NCBI GenBank assembly: GCA_002400895.1
Contig: NVRO01000009.1
Coordinates: 2,554-9,983, forward strand
Origin: Planctomycetota bacterium
Lineage (GTDB): Bacteria; Planctomycetota; UBA1135
DNA: 7,430 nt
Reading direction: 5' to 3'
How positions within the stretch are numbered: the first letter of the stretch is position 1; each line of letters opens with the position of its first letter. Both the position numbers and the translations under genes were made by a program. Of this stretch, positions 1 to 6,264 are shown in pieces. The notes under the pieces were generated by a model, which ran no database searches, was not told where the DNA came from, and saw nothing but the letters and a program-made list of their open reading frames with translations.

Positions 1-396
1 GCGGTCGCGCAAGTCTTTTCGGGAGGCCAATAAATTTATTCCGCCCACCTCCTCGCTTTCCTTGAGGTCGGCCTGATAGGAGACCATCGCGGTGTCGCCA
101 ATTTCGCCGGCGCGTTTCCAGCGTGGGTCATCCCGAAAACTATCGCCTTCGGAATCTAGAGAACCGGCAGGCGTGCTTGGCTCCAAATCGGAGATTGGGC
201 GAGGAGTCTCCGAGCCCGGAACCGACCACTCACTTGTTTCTGAGCTGGCAGGGTTTAATCCTCCCGGCACGGCTGTTGGTTCCTCGCCAAACGTAACCTT
301 GCTGCTCCCCCAAACCACCAATACTAGAAAGACAATGAGCACGCCCGGAAAGACTCCCGGGTCGAGGTCCTGCTCCGTCTTCATCTTCTTGTTCAC
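1..396 (-). CDS. Unrecognised single-pass membrane-anchored protein, C-terminus cut off by the window edge
   Basis: An open frame of 132 codons runs without a stop from a GTG at 396 to the left edge, so the gene is partial at its 3' end. I do not recognise the family. Visible parts: a short charged N-terminus (about residues 1-14, NKKMKTEQD), one hydrophobic segment (about 16-30, FPGVLIVFLVLVVWG) that should be a membrane anchor, a Ser/Pro/Glu/Thr-rich linker (about 36-88), then the start of a more ordered, charged region (DDPRWKRAGEIGDTAMVSY, about 89-107). Positive charge before the anchor suggests the rest lies in the periplasm. An in-frame TAA at 417-415 limits the start to GTG 396 or ATG 384; neither has a clear ribosome binding site. 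It begins 10 nt after the rsmB stop and is probably the last visible member of the same operon. Many bacteria have a PASTA-domain or kinase gene after rsmB, but nothing here shows such domains. The frame is well supported by context and composition; the function is unknown. Confidence 0.72.
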   Translation of the reverse strand, partial: MNKKMKTEQDLDPGVFPGVLIVFLVLVVWGSSKVTFGEEPTAVPGGLNPASSETSEWSVPGSETPRPISDLEPSTPAGSLDSEGDSFRDDPRWKRAGEIGDTAMVSYQADLKESEEVGGINLLASRKDLRDR

Positions 397-406
397 AGGG
401 TTGATT

Positions 407-1732
407 TTACGGTATTAACAGAGCCGCGTAACCGCCACTTCTGGTTTCGTCCGGCTCAAACTTGCGCTCTTCCGCAATCGTTAGCCCCATCAGATTGGCG
501 GCATACGCGGCCATTGCAGAGTTCTCTTCGGGTTCCAGTGAACAGGTGGAGTACAACACTCGTGTTTTTTCCCCTCGATGTTTGGCGGCCAGTTCAATAA
601 TCAACTTTTGCTGATTTAACAGGCCGTCAATGAAGTCCGCGCAATAGCGCCAGCGTGCCTCCGCGCGGCGCCCGAGCACGCCGGTATTTGAGCATGGAAC
701 GTCAAGCAGGATTAAATCCCACTCGCCATCCGGAACTCCGCTTCCGTCGTCGCCAATCACAATAGTTTTCAATTTGTGACGCAGCCGCGCGGCCTCCGGG
801 GGTATTTTTTCAAGCCGATTCTGGTCGTTGTCACACGCCACGACTTCTGCTTTTCCATCCGCAATCTCCAGAGCAGCAAAGGCCTTCCCGCCCGGCGCGG
901 AACAGTAGTCCAAGATGCGCTCACCTGCTACCGGTGCCGCCAGGGCAATGGTTTCTTGTGACGTTAAATCCTGAACCGACCACCATCCTTCCGCATAGCC
1001 AGGCAGCTCGGTCGGGTTGATGCGGGCACGCTTCAACAGAAGCGCATTGTCAGAAATTGTCTCCACTTCGATTTTTGCTTCCGTGAAGGCTGCGACAACC
1101 TCTTCGCGCGAAGACTGCAACCGGTTTGCGCGCAAGGTCAACGGTGGAGTCTTATTGAAAACCTTCATCCGCGCAATCGCTACTTCCTCCCCGACTTCAT
1201 TAATCCAAGCACAAACCAATTCGGTCGGGTAGGAAAACTCGATTGCCAGGCGCTCGTTGGGATCATCCGAGCACTCGTCGAAACACTTGCGCATGTAGCC
1301 GGCGTAATCTCCGCCAGTTGCGCGTTCAACATTGCGCAGAACTCCATTGGCAAAACCGACCGCGTGACGGAGCATCTCACGCCCAGCGTTCAGGGTGGCG
1401 TCGATTGCCGCATGAGGCGGAATCCGATCCAGGTAGAAGAGCTGATACACCGCAAGTCTCAAAACCCAACGCACAAGGGGGTCAATCGATTGACGGCGCA
1501 CAAGGGGCATGTAAAGAGCGTCCAACGAGCGCTGATGGCGTAAAACACCCGACAACAGTTCACGCGCAAGAGCGCGGTCGCGCCCCACCAATCCATCGCG
1601 GTCGGCAGCAGATGCAAATCTCCGAGTGGGAAGTTGTCGGGTGCTGCGGAGCAGTTTGAGCACCACACTGCGTGCGTCCACAAATCGGGTTTTACGTTTT
1701 GAGGATGAGGCCATTTTGTTTTTTTCAATCAT
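407..1732 (-). CDS. rsmB: 16S rRNA m5C967 methyltransferase RsmB
   Basis: SAM-dependent enzyme that methylates carbon 5 of a cytosine (C967 in E. coli numbering) in 16S rRNA. The 441 residues match the usual length of about 430-450. The N-terminal third (about 18-140) is the helical NusB-like RNA-binding domain, with ARELLSGVLRHQ (56-67) and a typical LRLAVYQLFYLDRIPPHAAI stretch. The Rossmann methyltransferase domain follows: motif I DYCSAPGGK (275-283) binds SAM, motif IV DVPCS (344-348) carries Cys347, and motif VI YSTCSLEPEEN (394-404) carries Cys397, the expected covalent nucleophile. The usual DAPC reads DVPC here. The ATG at 1732 overlaps the fmt stop by 8 nt, which suggests coupled translation. 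An ATG at codon 7 (1714), after an A-rich run, is an alternative start. fmt-rsmB is a very common pair, often with def, which is not seen here. Identity is secure. Confidence 0.97.
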   Translation of the reverse strand: MIEKNKMASSSKRKTRFVDARSVVLKLLRSTRQLPTRRFASAADRDGLVGRDRALARELLSGVLRHQRSLDALYMPLVRRQSIDPLVRWVLRLAVYQLFYLDRIPPHAAIDATLNAGREMLRHAVGFANGVLRNVERATGGDYAGYMRKCFDECSDDPNERLAIEFSYPTELVCAWINEVGEEVAIARMKVFNKTPPLTLRANRLQSSREEVVAAFTEAKIEVETISDNALLLKRARINPTELPGYAEGWWSVQDLTSQETIALAAPVAGERILDYCSAPGGKAFAALEIADGKAEVVACDNDQNRLEKIPPEAARLRHKLKTIVIGDDGSGVPDGEWDLILLDVPCSNTGVLGRRAEARWRYCADFIDGLLNQQKLIIELAAKHRGEKTRVLYSTCSLEPEENSAMAAYAANLMGLTIAEERKFEPDETRSGGYAALLIP

Positions 1733-2699
1733 CTTGCTGTCCCGCTCCGAAGCAATCCCCTTCCTGCAAGGCGAATCCGCGCAAGAATTCTACGGCATCG
1801 AGTGCAGTCTTGCCCGGGCGCTGCAAACAACCAATTTCCAGAAGTCCTTCCCCACAGCTGACCACTAAGCGCTGACCGACACTAACCAGTACGCCGGGGT
1901 TACTTGCCGGGTTCGGTTCCGTTTCGTCGCAAATCGCTGCGCTAAGGATTTTCAATTGGGTACCGCAAGGTGCCACGGTTCGGGCACACGGCCAGCCAGT
2001 CATTGCGCGCACCAAGCGCTCTATTTCGATTGCGCTCGCGGTCCAGTCTATGGTGGCGTCGCTTGGGCTAATCTTGCGACAGGTGGTAACTGCCTCCTGG
2101 TCTTGCGCAAGCCCCTGGGGAAATTGTCCGCTGTCGTCAATCTCGGCCCGAAGACTTTGGATGAACTCCACAAGAAGCCCGGACCCTTCGCTGGCAAGTT
2201 TGGCAAACAGCTCCGGCCCCGTGGTTCGCGCGTCAATCGAGACCTCCCTCTCGCACAGTACAGGGCCGGCATCAAGTGCCAACACCATCCTTTGAATGCT
2301 CACGCCAGTTTTTGAGTCGCCAGCAAGAATTGCGGACTGAATCGGGCTCGCGCCCCGCCACCGTGGCAATAAAGAACCGTGAAGATTGATGCAACCAAAA
2401 CGAGGGATATCCAAAAACTCTTGCGGCAAAATCTGGCCGTAGCTGACAACTACTCCCAAGTCGGGATTGAGCGCGGCAAAGTCACTCAAAAAATCGGATT
2501 CTGCTGCGCGCTCCGGTCGCAATACCGGCAGACCCGCTTGAGTCGCCGCTTCAACGAGAGGATTACTCTGAGGTTTTCGTCCGCGGCCAGATCGGCTGTC
2601 AGCGGCCGTAATCAGGGCCACGGGCGGCACTTTACATTGCAGTAATGCCGCAAATGAATCCTCCGCAAAAGGCGGGGAACCGATGAAGACGGCTCTCAT
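1725..2699 (-). CDS. fmt: Methionyl-tRNA formyltransferase
   Basis: Transfers a formyl group from 10-formyltetrahydrofolate to the amino group of Met on initiator tRNA in the cytoplasm. The 324 residues are close to the usual 310-320. The N-terminus MRAVFIGSPPFA is the family's Rossmann start. The formyltransferase core shows GRGRKPQ (38-44), SYGQILPQE (86-94) and the signature INLHGSLLPRWRGASPIQ (104-121). The catalytic triad is visible as Asn105, His107 and Asp143 (in LDAGPVL). The KISPSDATIDW stretch (about residues 209-219) marks the linker into the C-terminal OB-fold that grips the tRNA. The start at 2699 gives the family N-terminus exactly, although no Shine-Dalgarno sequence precedes it. 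The gene lies 56 nt after trxA and overlaps rsmB by 8 nt. A peptide deformylase gene, its frequent partner, is not in the window. Identity is secure. Confidence 0.97.
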   Translation of the reverse strand: MRAVFIGSPPFAEDSFAALLQCKVPPVALITAADSRSGRGRKPQSNPLVEAATQAGLPVLRPERAAESDFLSDFAALNPDLGVVVSYGQILPQEFLDIPRFGCINLHGSLLPRWRGASPIQSAILAGDSKTGVSIQRMVLALDAGPVLCEREVSIDARTTGPELFAKLASEGSGLLVEFIQSLRAEIDDSGQFPQGLAQDQEAVTTCRKISPSDATIDWTASAIEIERLVRAMTGWPCARTVAPCGTQLKILSAAICDETEPNPASNPGVLVSVGQRLVVSCGEGLLEIGCLQRPGKTALDAVEFLRGFALQEGDCFGAGQQDD

Positions 2700-2755
2700 G
2701 GTTGTGTGGGCGGCCGTTCGTTTGCTGCGGCAACCGCGGAGGCCTGCAATTAAGT
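2700..2755. other. Short trxA-fmt spacer
   Basis: The 56-nt gap between the trxA stop and the fmt start holds only a weak inverted repeat (TTGC at 2722-2725, GCAA at 2730-2733, 4-nt loop) and a CCGCGG palindrome (2734-2739). No T-tract follows on either strand, so it does not look like an intrinsic terminator. No clear promoter or ribosome binding site for fmt is visible. Confidence 0.4.
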
Positions 2756-3079
2756 TTAAACGTGCGCGGTAACCAGGGCTTTTAAGTCATCAAATGACAT
2801 CATTCCCATCTTACGGCCAACTTCTGCTCCACCTTTAAAAACGATGAAACTGGGAATTGACATGACTCCAAATTGGGAGGCAACACTGGGATTACTGTCA
2901 ATGTCGACTTTGACTACCTTCACCTGACCGGCCATTTCCTCTACCAATTTGTCGATGGCTGGAGACATTGCCTTACAGGGCCCACACCAGGTTGCCCAAA
3001 AGTCGACCAAAACAGGTTGGTCGGAGTCCAGGACTTCGCCCTGGAAGGTTGCTTCGCTCACGTCTAGTGCGTTTGACAT
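2756..3079 (-). CDS. trxA: Thioredoxin
   Basis: Small cytoplasmic dithiol-disulfide oxidoreductase that reduces protein disulfides and is itself recharged by thioredoxin reductase. Starting at ATG 3079 gives 107 residues, the normal length of thioredoxin 1. The redox motif WCGPC is at 31-35 in the context VDFWATWCGPCKAMSP. The buried Asp26 and the cis-proline Pro76 (SIPSF; the usual residue after the proline is Thr, here Ser) are present, as is the VDIDSNPSVASQFGV stretch. There is no signal peptide, which argues against a periplasmic role. An in-frame ATG at 3115 would add 12 residues (MISPKSINPSLT) that are not part of the fold, so I prefer 3079; neither start has a Shine-Dalgarno sequence. 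It sits between scpA and fmt on the same strand. Whether it serves a neighbour specifically or is the general thioredoxin cannot be told from the sequence. Confidence 0.95.
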   Translation of the reverse strand: MSNALDVSEATFQGEVLDSDQPVLVDFWATWCGPCKAMSPAIDKLVEEMAGQVKVVKVDIDSNPSVASQFGVMSIPSFIVFKGGAEVGRKMGMMSFDDLKALVTAHV

Positions 3080-3131
3080 CGTTAATGAAGGGTTTATGGA
3101 TTTAGGGGATATCAATCTAAGGCCTCGGAGC
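3080..3131. other. scpA-trxA spacer
   Basis: The 52-nt gap after the scpA stop is AT-rich compared with its flanks. On the minus strand it contains TTGATA, one base off a -35 consensus, but no good -10 box at the proper distance. There is no terminator-like hairpin with a T-run. Read-through from scpA into trxA is the simplest view; an extra internal promoter is possible but unproven. Confidence 0.35.
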
Positions 3132-4049
3132 CTATTCTTCCAGTAGGCTTGCTAATTCCGGCTCCAGTTCCTCAATATTGAGGTCGAACCCTGCGTCCAA
3201 ATCCTCCAGCCTGATATCAGCGGCCGCCGCGGACCGCTGGACAATGATGCGGCCAAAGGCATGTTCTTGGTGAATATCGATTGCCTTCTGCTTGGCCATT
3301 TCCAACAGGGCAACCAGGTAATAGGCGGCATCACCACGATTTATTTCCTCGGCTTGAAAAACATCGTCCAGATCCAATGAGGCGCCGTGCTCGAGCCGTG
3401 ACCACACCTCCTCCACATACCATGACAAGGAGCGTCCGATTTCCATGATTTTGTGTGGACGCATGAACCCGGTCTCTTTCTCAAGCCGCTGGAAGACCTT
3501 GAGCAGGTCCCAGATGGAAATGTCTCCGAGGTCCCAGTCTTCGTCCTCGACCTCATCTCCATTATTTTCCGCCTGCTTGCCCAGCCAGCGACCACCGGCC
3601 GACAACAGGCGAGCCCGACGGCGGAATCCTGCGCCCAATTCTTCGGCTGCTTGGCGCAACTCCTTATACATCAGAAGCTGGTGGATAAGCTCTTCGCCCG
3701 GGTCGAAGGGGTCCTCTTCTTCGCCAATCTCCTCCTGAGGAAGCAGAGAGCGACTCTTCACTGCCAATAATGTTGCTGCAACTACCAAATAATCGGCGGC
3801 TTCGTCCACATCGACCTCGTCCATTGAGCGAACGAATTGGCAATATGCGTCACAGACATCGGCCAGCGATACCACATGAATCTCAAGTTCGCTGTCTCGC
3901 ACCAACTGGAGCAATAAGTCGAGTGGCCCATGAAACACTTGCTCAAGATGGACCGTGAAGTTGGGCGCAACCCGCTTGGCGCCTACTTCCTCTACCGGAG
4001 CGGGAGTCCGCGCCGGAGGAATCAGGTCGGGGTCGGTGGGCTGAATCAT
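3132..4049 (-). CDS. scpA: Segregation and condensation protein A (kleisin of the SMC complex)
   Basis: ScpA is the kleisin subunit that bridges SMC heads and binds ScpB, helping to condense and separate chromosomes. The N-terminal SMC-binding domain shows the family signature FHGPLDLLLQLVRDSELEIHVVSLADV (39-65; key residues GPLDLLL), followed by the helix ADYLVVAATLLAVKSRSLLP (85-104). A variable acidic linker (about 160-175) leads to the C-terminal winged helix, with AAYYLVALLEMAKQKAI (241-257) and QEHAFGRIIV (261-270). At 305 residues it is longer than the usual 240-270. The surplus is a Pro-rich N-terminal extension (about 1-28) and an acidic C-terminal tail of about 30 residues (LEDLDAGFDLNIEELEPE). 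The start shares a TAATG junction with the protease gene upstream, which fixes it well. scpB, normally next door, is absent from the window. Confidence 0.95.
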   Translation of the reverse strand: MIQPTDPDLIPPARTPAPVEEVGAKRVAPNFTVHLEQVFHGPLDLLLQLVRDSELEIHVVSLADVCDAYCQFVRSMDEVDVDEAADYLVVAATLLAVKSRSLLPQEEIGEEEDPFDPGEELIHQLLMYKELRQAAEELGAGFRRRARLLSAGGRWLGKQAENNGDEVEDEDWDLGDISIWDLLKVFQRLEKETGFMRPHKIMEIGRSLSWYVEEVWSRLEHGASLDLDDVFQAEEINRGDAAYYLVALLEMAKQKAIDIHQEHAFGRIIVQRSAAAADIRLEDLDAGFDLNIEELEPELASLLEE

Positions 4050-4729
4050 TAGTTAAACAATTTGTTCATCGCTGTGACGACTTCGTTATACACCCCAAAG
4101 GTGTCGGCAGCGGCCTCGATAACTATCACCATACCGTTCCACAGGAGGCTGTGGAACCAATCCGACATCCAAACAAGGGCAAGAACTATAAGGATTCCGA
4201 AGCGCTCCAGCTGGATGTACTTAGCCAAAGCCTCGCCGCGTAAAAAGTACATGAGCACTCGTGAGCCATCCAGTGGCGGAATCGGGATTAGATTGAAAAC
4301 TGCCAACAGCGCGTTGGCGTAGATTCCAACCGCCAAGACCTGGGTGCCCAGCGACTCGGAGGTGAACACTCCAAGGCTGATAAGTAAGGCGATTAGCCCT
4401 GCGTACATAAAGGCCTGTAGTATGTTTGAAAGCGGGCCAGCCAGCGCCACCAGCGCCCAGTCACGGCGGGGCCTGCGGAGGTTGAAAATGTTGACCATTA
4501 CCGGTTTTGCCCCCCCAAACACAAATGGCGAGCCGGATATCAGCAGCATTCCGGGCAATAAAATGGTCATAAACAGGTCAATATGTGGAATTGGGTTGAG
4601 CGTAACCCGCCCAGCTTGCCGTGCCGACGAATCGCCCAAGCGGTCGGCCACCCAGGCGTGGGCGGCCTCGTGAGTGGTTATCGACAAGACCACGATGACA
4701 ATGGTTCCAATCAGCACAAATGTGTCCAT
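4049..4729 (-). CDS. Site-2 protease family (M50) membrane zinc metalloprotease
   Basis: Predicted intramembrane zinc protease of the short, PDZ-free M50 type (226 residues), not the longer RseP type. The first membrane helix (about 3-19) runs into HEAAH (20-24), where His20 and His24 should bind zinc and Glu21 should activate water. The second metal-site motif is NLIPIPPLDGSR (146-157), with Asp154 as third ligand. Between them lie the family's NPIPHID (45-51), FGGAKPVMVN (71-80) and RRDWALVALAGPLSN (88-102). About five to six hydrophobic segments are visible, so the active site lies in the inner membrane. ATG 4729 is the first possible in-frame start, because a TAG lies two codons upstream. 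The substrate is unknown; no sigma or anti-sigma gene is near. M50 genes of this type often sit beside scpA in many phyla, without a proven link. It is the first gene of the leftward cluster. Confidence 0.93.
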   Translation of the reverse strand: MDTFVLIGTIVIVVLSITTHEAAHAWVADRLGDSSARQAGRVTLNPIPHIDLFMTILLPGMLLISGSPFVFGGAKPVMVNIFNLRRPRRDWALVALAGPLSNILQAFMYAGLIALLISLGVFTSESLGTQVLAVGIYANALLAVFNLIPIPPLDGSRVLMYFLRGEALAKYIQLERFGILIVLALVWMSDWFHSLLWNGMVIVIEAAADTFGVYNEVVTAMNKLFN

Positions 4730-4774
4730 GAGCTACCCATTCTCGCCTTTTCCTCCCCTCCCTACAATATGCAT
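4730..4774. promoter_or_regulatory. Divergent control region between the protease and kdsD clusters
   Basis: All control signals for both divergent clusters must fit here or inside the first genes. The plus strand has an 18-nt pyrimidine run (4746-4763; GGGAGGGGAGG-type purines on the other strand). It is followed by TACAAT (4763-4768), one base off the -10 consensus TATAAT. The -35 position at a 17-nt spacing reads TTCTCG, a poor match. On the minus strand the GGAGG at 4756-4752 lies 22 nt before the protease ATG, too far for a normal Shine-Dalgarno site. TATTGT (4770-4765) is a possible weak -10 for that direction. These are readings by eye and not proven promoters. Confidence 0.4.
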
Positions 4775-4776
4775 AT
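4767..4776. repeat. 10-bp perfect palindrome ATATGCATAT at the kdsD start
   Basis: ATATGCATAT reads the same on both strands. It overlaps the end of the TACAAT box and both candidate kdsD ATG codons (4769 and 4775). It could be a regulator half-site pair or simply chance in an AT-rich promoter. No second copy was noticed in the window. Confidence 0.35.
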
Positions 4777-5755
4777 GGAAGTCCACCGAAATACCGCTCG
4801 TGAACGCGGACTCCAAGTTCTCAAATTGGAGGCGGAGGCCATTCGCACTCTTCAAGGTCGCATTGATAGCAGCTTCGAGGCGGCGGTTGAGGCCATTTTG
4901 GCCTGCACCGGTCGCATAGTTGTCAGTGGAATGGGCAAGGCCGGGCTCATCGGCCAAAAAATCTCTGCCACTTTGGCCAGCACTGGAACCCCAAGCTTAA
5001 GCCTGCACCCAGCCGAAGCCCTACACGGCGATCTCGGTCGGGTACGCGCCGAAGACCTGGTGCTGTTGTTGTCCAAAAGCGGAACAACTCGAGAAGTCGT
5101 GGCAATGGTTGCGGCACTCAAGCCCATCGGTGCTACCACTTTGGCAATTTGTGAGTCGGCAGACTCCGCACTTGGGCAGTCCTGCGATTTGGTTTTGGCC
5201 ATGGGGCCTCTTTCCGAAGCTTGTCCGCTCGGTCTGGCACCAACAGTCACTACCACCGCGATGCTCGCACTCGGCGATGCGCTGGCCATGGCGGTGCTGG
5301 AGGGGCGCGACTTTACCCGGGAAGAGTTTGCTTCATTTCATCCCGCTGGAAGTCTAGGTCGCAGCCTGATGCGGATTGGCGACATCATGCGCAAGGGCAA
5401 ACAAATACCACTGATCACAATCGGTGCCCAAATGCGTGAAGCAATCAGTGTAATGACCGAAACTCCTGGGCGGCCCGGTGCTGCAATCGTTGTCAACCCG
5501 GACGGCGGCCTTGCCGGAATCTTTACTGATGGTGACCTTCGACGACTGGCGGGCACAGACGCTCTTCCTCTTGGAGAACCGGTCGACGCCCACATGGCCT
5601 GCGACCCAAGCTTTGTGCGAGAAGACCAGTTGGTTGGAGATGCCCTCCACCTAATCAAGGATTCTCATCTCGACCAATTACCCGTGCTTGCCTGCGATAG
5701 TAAGTTGGTGGTCGGACTGGTCGATGTCCAAGACCTGCTTGAAGTCCGACTGTGA
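4775..5755 (+). CDS. kdsD: D-arabinose 5-phosphate isomerase (KdsD/KpsF/GutQ family)
   Basis: Interconverts D-ribulose 5-phosphate and D-arabinose 5-phosphate, the first step towards Kdo of the LPS inner core. With ATG 4775 the protein has 326 residues, as in E. coli KdsD (about 328). The SIS domain (about 1-195) shows SGMGKAGLIGQKISATLAST (51-70), LHPAEALHGDLG (77-88), the phosphate loop SKSGTT (100-105), EACPLGLAPT (148-157) and FHPAGSLG (188-195), whose His189 matches the conserved histidine. Two CBS domains follow (about 204-265 and 270-326), with GIFTDGDLRR (248-257) typical of this family. An ATG at 4769 would add two residues. The frame stays open upstream into the opposite-strand protease gene, but family length rules out that longer start. 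No Shine-Dalgarno sequence is visible. It leads the rightward kdsD-kdsC-lptC cluster, which supports the Kdo role over a sugar-alcohol (GutQ) or capsule (KpsF) role. Confidence 0.96.
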   Translation: MEVHRNTARERGLQVLKLEAEAIRTLQGRIDSSFEAAVEAILACTGRIVVSGMGKAGLIGQKISATLASTGTPSLSLHPAEALHGDLGRVRAEDLVLLLSKSGTTREVVAMVAALKPIGATTLAICESADSALGQSCDLVLAMGPLSEACPLGLAPTVTTTAMLALGDALAMAVLEGRDFTREEFASFHPAGSLGRSLMRIGDIMRKGKQIPLITIGAQMREAISVMTETPGRPGAAIVVNPDGGLAGIFTDGDLRRLAGTDALPLGEPVDAHMACDPSFVREDQLVGDALHLIKDSHLDQLPVLACDSKLVVGLVDVQDLLEVRL

Positions 5756-6264
5756 CACTATCTCCCGAGCTTCGAGCAAAGGCGGCGGCCATCAAGCTGT
5801 TTGTAACTGATGTCGACGGCGTGTGGACCGACGGACGCGTCACTGTCCACGCCGACGGCAGTGAAAGCGCCACCTTTTCAGTCCAGGATGGCTTGGGAAT
5901 TTCCAGACTGATTGCGGCTGGAATAGAAATTGTCATCATCAGCGGGCGCGACAACCCCGCTGTGCGCCACCGCGCCAACCGCCTTGGAGTTCAGGAAGTA
6001 ATCATGGGCTCGACCGACAAGGGGCCCTTGATTGAGCGTGTTTGTTCCGCCCGTGGGCTCGAAGCGAATGAGATTGCCGTCATCGGCGATGACCTTCCCG
6101 ACCTGGAATTATTTGCAGTTGCCGGGCTCAGCTTTGCTCCCCCGGGAGCGGTTAGCGAAGTGCGTACTGCGGCCGACATTGTTACCACTTCCGCTGGCGG
6201 CCATGGGTCTTTACGCCAAGCTTGTGACATTTTGCTCGAAGCAATAACGAGCCTTAAAGAGTGA
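5752..6264 (+). CDS. kdsC: 3-deoxy-D-manno-octulosonate 8-phosphate phosphatase
   Basis: HAD-superfamily phosphatase that hydrolyses Kdo 8-phosphate to Kdo and phosphate in the cytoplasm. The 170 residues fit the small, cap-less C0 type, which works as a tetramer. Motif I is DVDGVWTDG (20-28), with Asp20 as nucleophile and Asp22 as general acid/base. Motif II is ISGR (63-66), Lys90 supplies motif III, and motif IV is GDDLPD (112-117). The FSVQDGLGI stretch (42-50) is typical of KdsC. The C-terminal tail GGHGSLRQ (149-156) corresponds to the usual GGRGAVRE, which closes over a neighbour's active site; the His and Gln replacements are slightly unusual. The start is GTG in a 4-nt GTGA overlap with the kdsD stop, so translation is probably coupled. 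Position between kdsD and lptC makes Kdo 8-phosphate the clear substrate; a CMP-sialate-type or other C0 phosphatase is much less likely. Confidence 0.95.
   Translation: MTLSPELRAKAAAIKLFVTDVDGVWTDGRVTVHADGSESATFSVQDGLGISRLIAAGIEIVIISGRDNPAVRHRANRLGVQEVIMGSTDKGPLIERVCSARGLEANEIAVIGDDLPDLELFAVAGLSFAPPGAVSEVRTAADIVTTSAGGHGSLRQACDILLEAITSLKE

Noticed and set aside
92..418. Plus-strand open frame of 108 codons at the left end
   Set aside because: It lies antisense to the membrane-anchored protein frame, which has a sensible anchor and linker, while this frame has low-complexity, unrecognisable content.
2722..2739. Hairpin between trxA and fmt as a terminator
   Set aside because: The stem is only 4 bp and no T-run follows on either strand.
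3080..3115. Longer thioredoxin start at 3115
   Set aside because: The 12 extra residues lie outside the thioredoxin fold and do not form a signal peptide; the usual 107-residue form starts at 3079.
3445..3770. Plus-strand open frames opposite scpA
   Set aside because: They are antisense to clear ScpA coding sequence and have biased Ser/Pro/Arg composition without recognisable motifs.
4583..4774. Upstream extension of kdsD from an ATG at 4583
   Set aside because: It would add 64 residues antisense to the protease gene; the family length and domain start match ATG 4775 (or 4769).
4852..5289. Minus-strand open frame of 145 codons opposite kdsD
   Set aside because: It is antisense to the strongly supported SIS domain of kdsD and its own translation shows no family motif.
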